Assembly: GCA_007128085.1 (NCBI GenBank)
Contig: SKYC01000348.1
Span: 1 to 9,932, forward strand
Origin: Saprospiraceae bacterium
Lineage (GTDB): Bacteria > Bacteroidota > Bacteroidia > Chitinophagales > Saprospiraceae
Length of the DNA stretch: 9,932 nucleotides
Direction of reading: 5' to 3'
The position numbers and the translations under genes were made by a program. Shown here piece after piece: positions 6,875-9,932 of this stretch. The notes under the pieces were generated by a model. It was not told where the DNA came from. It worked only from the letters and a program-made list of their open reading frames with translations, and searched no databases. Position 1 is the first letter of the stretch. The number at the start of each line of letters is the position of its first letter.

Positions 6875-6911
6875 AAAAGGGGTTCGCATGTAAAAGTGTC
6901 GAACCCTTTTT
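6875..6911 (+). terminator. Intrinsic terminator after ahcY
   Basis: Bases 6875-6886 (AAAAGGGGTTCG) pair with 6900-6911 (CGAACCCTTTTT): 12 pairs with one G-T, and a 13-base loop. The T-run forms the lower right arm of the stem. It lies 66 bases after the ahcY stop. Confidence 0.85.
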
Positions 6912-6983
6912 GGTTTAGGGGATTTTAATTTAGTGAAACCACCAGGTGGTATACTTTTTTTCTACTTTGGTCGAAGATTGCAG

Positions 6984-7011
6984 TTGATTGAAAGTGAATG
7001 GATTAATTTTG
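6984..7011 (+). promoter_or_regulatory. Distal promoter candidate for the TonB-dependent receptor
   Basis: TTG (6984-6986), 17 bases, then TAATTTTG (7004-7011): a full match to the Bacteroidota pattern. The predicted start is near 7018, upstream of the palindrome at 7050-7065, which would then sit in the early transcribed region. Confidence 0.45.
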
Positions 7012-7049
7012 TGAACAACCAATAAGTCATATGTTCATTGAAAAAAAAG

Positions 7050-7065
7050 TTTAGATTTGTCTAAA
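7050..7065. promoter_or_regulatory. DtxR/MntR-like palindromic operator candidate
   Basis: TTTAGATTTGTCTAAA is a perfect inverted repeat of 6-base arms (TTTAGA / TCTAAA) around TTTG. The TTTAG-N6-CTAAA form resembles sites of DtxR/MntR-family metal-responsive repressors. It sits between the two candidate promoters, 9 bases before the TTTG that may be the -33 element of the proximal one, a good place for repression. The regulator is not in the window, so the identity is inferred from the palindrome alone. Confidence 0.5.
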
Positions 7066-7073
7066 TATAATTT

Positions 7074-7101
7074 TTTGATGAACCTTGAGTTTGTATCTTT
7101 G
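7074..7101 (+). promoter_or_regulatory. Proximal promoter for the TonB-dependent receptor
   Basis: TTTG (7074-7077), 16 bases, then TATCTTTG (7094-7101), an exact TAnnTTTG. The spacing is one base short of the usual 17-23. The predicted start is near 7108, 24 bases before the ATG; AGAGAGA just before the ATG could serve as a weak ribosome binding site. Confidence 0.6.
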
Positions 7102-7131
7102 TGACTAAATAAATATAAAACAAGAGAGACA

Positions 7132-9351
7132 ATGAAACTTTTTGCTTCGATAATTACCGGATTGCTTTTTACTTTGGTTGGCAGTATAACCCTGATTAGT
7201 CAAAACCTTTCTGGAAAAGTAGTTGACAGTGAGACCGGCGAACCCCTGATCGGGGTCAATGTCATGCTGGTAGAAGAAAACAGAGGTACCATCACCGATC
7301 TCGACGGTGAATTTGAAATTGGAAATGTACAAAGTGAAACACTTACCCTTCGCTTTTCTTACATCGGATTCGATTCCTTTGAGTTGGGGTGGAGCCTAGC
7401 GGAAGACGGTGAAGATATTGGGGAATTGACCATGAGCCCCGTCGACCTGCAACTGCAGGAAGTGGTTATTTCTGCCAATCCTATGGGTACGGGAGTGAGG
7501 TATCAGGCAGCTCAGGTATTCAGCGGTGAATTGTTGAGACAAAAAACCGACATGAGTTTGGGGTTAATGCTGGATGGCGAACCGGGAGTTTCTATGAGCT
7601 CCTTCGGACCGGCTCCTTCTCGTCCTGTTATCAGGGGCTTTGACGGTGAACGCGTATTGGTATTGCAAAACGGGGAAAGGATGGGAGATTTGTCCGGAAC
7701 GGCTCACGACCACGTCGTGGCTCTGGAGCCTTTTGCCACCGATCGCATTGAAATAGTGAGAGGCCCTTCCAGTTTGTTGTACGGATCGAGTGCAATAGGC
7801 GGAGTGGTGAATTTAATGACTACCGATATCCCAAATTACTGGGGACGCGGACTAGAGGGTAGGGTCAGTTTGCAGGGAGCTTCTGTAAACAATATGTTCG
7901 GAGGTTTTGGCAAATTGTCACACGGTTGGGAGAATACAGCACTTACAGGACGCATTTCTTATCGCACAGCAGGTGAAATGAATACGCCAGATGGCCGACT
8001 TCCGGGAACGGAAATGGACAATGTGGAGGGATCCATGGGGTTCGGATTCAAGGGAAATAATCTCCGGGGTGGTATTGCCGTCATGGGGATGGATATGGTG
8101 TACGGTATTCCCGATGCCATTGACAATCCGGATGAGTCGGTTGAAATCAGGCTGAATAAGCAAATGGCTCAAACACGCCTCAGTGCAGATTTGAACGGAT
8201 TTTTTGACAAAATGGAGTTCAGGCTCAATGGCGGTAGGTTTTTCCAGGAGGAAATAGAAATTGAAGTTGAGCCGGACGGCAGTATTGAAGAGGAAATTGA
8301 GCTGAATTTTACCCAGTGGTCCATGAGTTCATCTCTAACTTTCCAGCATCGCCCTTTTGCTTTTTTTGACAGAGGGGCATTGGGTCTGAATGTGTACGGT
8401 AGACACCTGAAAGTCGGCGGAGAAGATGCTTTTACGCCCGGTGACAAAAATATAAATGTAGCCTTGTTCACTTTTCAGGAAGTACCGCTGACCAATCACC
8501 TGAGGTTGCAAGCCGGTTTGAGGGCGGAGGCATGGAGGTTGAATACCATCGCCAACGAATTTTTTCCCGATTTGGACGAAAGTCGATCGGGAATTAACTT
8601 TTCTGCTTCCACAGGTCTGAACTTCAAACCCAGCGAACGTCTCGAAATGGGATTCCAATTGGCCCGTGCTTACAGAAATCCCACGCTGGAGGAATTGTTT
8701 GCTTTTGGCCCTCACCTGGGGGCGGGAGCCTTTGAGATCGGAGATCCGGACCTGGACGTAGAACTCAGCTACGGTTCTGATGCTTTTATCAGTTGGAATA
8801 TTGGAAATTTTTTCCTCGAGGGTGCTGTTTTCCTGAACTATATAGACAATTACATTATTTTCCAGAACACGAGTACGGTAGATCCGGAATCTGAATTGCC
8901 GATATTTGAATACCTGGCCGATGAAGCAGTCATGTTGGGTGGTGAGTTGAATCTGGCTTACCAAATCACGCCTTCACTGCTCGCTACCACTGCAATGGAT
9001 TATGTGCGGGGGAGTAGAGTGGGAATGGAAGACGATCCCTTACCTTTTATCCCACCTCTTCGCTGGAGATCCGGACTCAAGTGGGATACCGGCAGATATT
9101 GGATTGCCGGGGATATCAGAGTAATTTCAGGTCAGTACAGAATCTCTTCAACAGAGGAATCCACTCCGGGCTACACGCTCTACGGCATTGAAGGGGGATA
9201 TAAATTTGATGAAGACGGTAAGCACAGTGTTGTTTTGAAGGCCCAGAATATAACGGATAAATCATACAGAGATCACCTTTCCAGAGTGCGAGAAAGGGGA
9301 AATCCAATGCCCGGAAGAAACTTTTCTTTGGCCTATCACTTTATATTTTAA
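7132..9351 (+). CDS. TonB-dependent outer-membrane receptor, ZnuD-like
   Basis: The 739-residue protein has a signal peptide (1-23, cleavage near LIS|QN), a CarboxypepD_reg-like domain (about 25-105; LSGKVVDSETGEPLIGVNV, FSYIGFDS), a plug (about 108-232; LQEVVISA, PVIRGFDGERVLVLQNGERM, RIEIVRGPSSLLYGSSAIGGVVN) and a 22-strand-type barrel ending in Phe (FSLAYHFIF). It should import a ligand across the outer membrane using TonB energy. Segments typical of the ZnuD zinc-receptor group, as I recall it, are GDLSGTAHDHVVALEP (185-200; D193-H194 aligns with ZnuD SPDHA), GGEDAFTP (429-436) and LEELFAFGPHLGAGAFEIGDPDL (519-541). It lacks the long His-rich loops of Neisseria ZnuD and instead has an acidic loop at 373-390. 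Zinc or another metal is the best guess, consistent with the upstream palindrome. No terminator was found directly after it. Confidence 0.9.
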   Translation: MKLFASIITGLLFTLVGSITLISQNLSGKVVDSETGEPLIGVNVMLVEENRGTITDLDGEFEIGNVQSETLTLRFSYIGFDSFELGWSLAEDGEDIGELTMSPVDLQLQEVVISANPMGTGVRYQAAQVFSGELLRQKTDMSLGLMLDGEPGVSMSSFGPAPSRPVIRGFDGERVLVLQNGERMGDLSGTAHDHVVALEPFATDRIEIVRGPSSLLYGSSAIGGVVNLMTTDIPNYWGRGLEGRVSLQGASVNNMFGGFGKLSHGWENTALTGRISYRTAGEMNTPDGRLPGTEMDNVEGSMGFGFKGNNLRGGIAVMGMDMVYGIPDAIDNPDESVEIRLNKQMAQTRLSADLNGFFDKMEFRLNGGRFFQEEIEIEVEPDGSIEEEIELNFTQWSMSSSLTFQHRPFAFFDRGALGLNVYGRHLKVGGEDAFTPGDKNINVALFTFQEVPLTNHLRLQAGLRAEAWRLNTIANEFFPDLDESRSGINFSASTGLNFKPSERLEMGFQLARAYRNPTLEELFAFGPHLGAGAFEIGDPDLDVELSYGSDAFISWNIGNFFLEGAVFLNYIDNYIIFQNTSTVDPESELPIFEYLADEAVMLGGELNLAYQITPSLLATTAMDYVRGSRVGMEDDPLPFIPPLRWRSGLKWDTGRYWIAGDIRVISGQYRISSTEESTPGYTLYGIEGGYKFDEDGKHSVVLKAQNITDKSYRDHLSRVRERGNPMPGRNFSLAYHFIF

Positions 9352-9578
9352 GAATGGTGGAGAATCCACTTGCAAAATCGGTTAAAGGACAATGGATAGC
9401 TGCCCGGCAATGGGCACCTGAAGTACTGACAGACTGCTGGAAGGATTAAGTTGAAGGATCTGGGAAGTAGAAGTAGATGGCGTGGAAATTTCAACAAACG
9501 GGCGGGTCTTCACCTCCTCCATTTTAAAAAAAAGGAAGTAAGCAGGTTAATGTATACCGATGTAAATATACCCTTAAG

Positions 9579-9824
9579 ATGTTGAGAAAAATTTTCATTT
9601 GGCCCATTCGGTTTTACCAGCATGCCATATCCCCCCTTTTGGGGCCGCAGTGCAGGTATCAGCCCACTTGTTCTCACTACATGATAAAAGCCATTGAAGA
9701 GTGGGGGGTACTAAAGGGGGGGTGGTTGGGAGTCAAGCGGATTTCTCGTTGCCATCCCTGGGGCGGTCACGGCAGTGATCCGGTTCCTGAAAACAAGAAA
9801 AAATCCAAGGACCGGGAGATATAA
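9579..9824 (+). CDS. yidD: Membrane protein insertion efficiency factor YidD
   Basis: The 81-residue protein is of normal length for YidD, a small inner-face membrane-associated protein that assists YidC-dependent membrane protein insertion. The N terminus is an amphipathic basic/aromatic helix ([20 protein letters not shown]). The family signature follows: [19 protein letters not shown] (25-43, C25 and C31), [20 protein letters not shown] (47-66 with C58) and GSDPVP (65-70), then a basic tail. In many bacteria it sits next to rnpA and yidC; here it follows the receptor gene by 227 bases. No TAnnTTTG element is visible just upstream, so read-through from the receptor gene is possible. Confidence 0.95.
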   Translation: MLRKIFIWPIRFYQHAISPLLGPQCRYQPTCSHYMIKAIEEWGVLKGGWLGVKRISRCHPWGGHGSDPVPENKKKSKDREI

Positions 9825-9873
9825 AAGAAAGTGTATCCGACTGAGTAGAAATTTATAAAAAGAGCGGTTAAAT

Positions 9874-9920
9874 AAGAAGACCCGATGAAGTGATTCACTC
9901 ACTTTCACCGGGTCTTTTTT
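9874..9920 (+). terminator. Intrinsic terminator after yidD
   Basis: AAGACCCG (9877-9884) pairs with CGGGTCTT (9909-9916). Above an A/C mismatch, TGAAGTGA (9886-9893) pairs with 9899-9907 with one bulged T, leaving a 5-base loop. The stem has about 16 pairs and merges into a T-run to 9920. It lies about 50 bases after the yidD stop. Confidence 0.9.
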
Positions 9921-9932
9921 CTATTAGTTCTA

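Larger units (their letters stand above)
6809..7131. other. Intergenic control region, ahcY / TonB-dependent receptor
   Basis: These 323 bases hold the ahcY terminator, a palindrome ACCACC-A-GGTGGT (6938-6950) followed closely by seven T, two -7 elements, and a 16-bp metal-regulator-like palindrome. No gene is seen. A minus-strand frame at 6200-6889 runs out of ahcY antisense and is not credible. Confidence 0.6.

Noticed and set aside
6200..6889. 229-residue minus-strand frame over ahcY
   Set aside because: It is antisense to a highly conserved ahcY gene, and its start lies within the ahcY terminator.
8335..8964. 209-residue minus-strand frame inside the TonB-dependent receptor
   Set aside because: It is antisense to the barrel region and resembles no family.
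9357..9416. Two small hairpins after the receptor gene (GTGGA/TCCAC and TGCCC/GGGCA)
   Set aside because: The 5-bp stems have no T-run after them and are not convincing terminators or RNA elements.

Overview
The window looks like part of a chromosome from a member of the Bacteroidota. Four things support this. Several genes have a good match to the Bacteroidota -7 promoter element TAnnTTTG a short way upstream. Starts have A/T-rich leaders and no clear Shine-Dalgarno sequence. The TonB-dependent receptor carries an N-terminal CarboxypepD_reg-like domain. There is a tandem pair of Skp/OmpH periplasmic chaperones. A Saprospiria/Lewinella-like origin is possible but is only a guess. Most of the window is core or housekeeping content; no insertion sequence, CRISPR array, tRNA or rRNA was seen.

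Layout. 1-304 (minus): N-terminal part of a UDP-2,3-diacylglucosamine diphosphatase-like metallophosphoesterase, cut by the window edge, whose metal-binding motifs are almost all replaced, so it is probably a pseudoenzyme. 570-2072 (minus): hutH, histidine ammonia-lyase. 2073-2452: divergent intergenic region with promoter-like elements in both directions, including a duplicated start module. 2453-2962 and 3160-3681 (plus): two Skp/OmpH paralogues. 3766-3810: a strong terminator that can work in both directions. 3985-4074: a degenerate 7-base-period repeat that runs into the 3' end of trhO. 4048-5088 (minus): trhO, tRNA U34 hydroxylase. 5089-5494: a long, partly structured intergenic region. 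5495-6808 (plus): ahcY, S-adenosylhomocysteinase, followed by a terminator. 6809-7131: control region with two promoter-like elements and a 16-bp DtxR/MntR-like palindrome. 7132-9351 (plus): a ZnuD-like TonB-dependent receptor. 9579-9824 (plus): yidD, followed by a terminator at the window end.

How the genes relate. Most appear to be separate transcription units with their own promoters rather than one operon. The theme is weakly envelope-related: two Skp chaperones, an outer-membrane receptor, YidD (membrane protein insertion) and a relative of the lipid A enzyme LpxH. Metabolic and RNA-modification genes (hutH, ahcY, trhO) are mixed in. The most interesting points are the catalytically degenerate phosphoesterase, the metal-regulator-like palindrome in front of the ZnuD-like receptor, the heptad repeat that supplies the last codons of trhO, and the unexplained structured segment upstream of ahcY.
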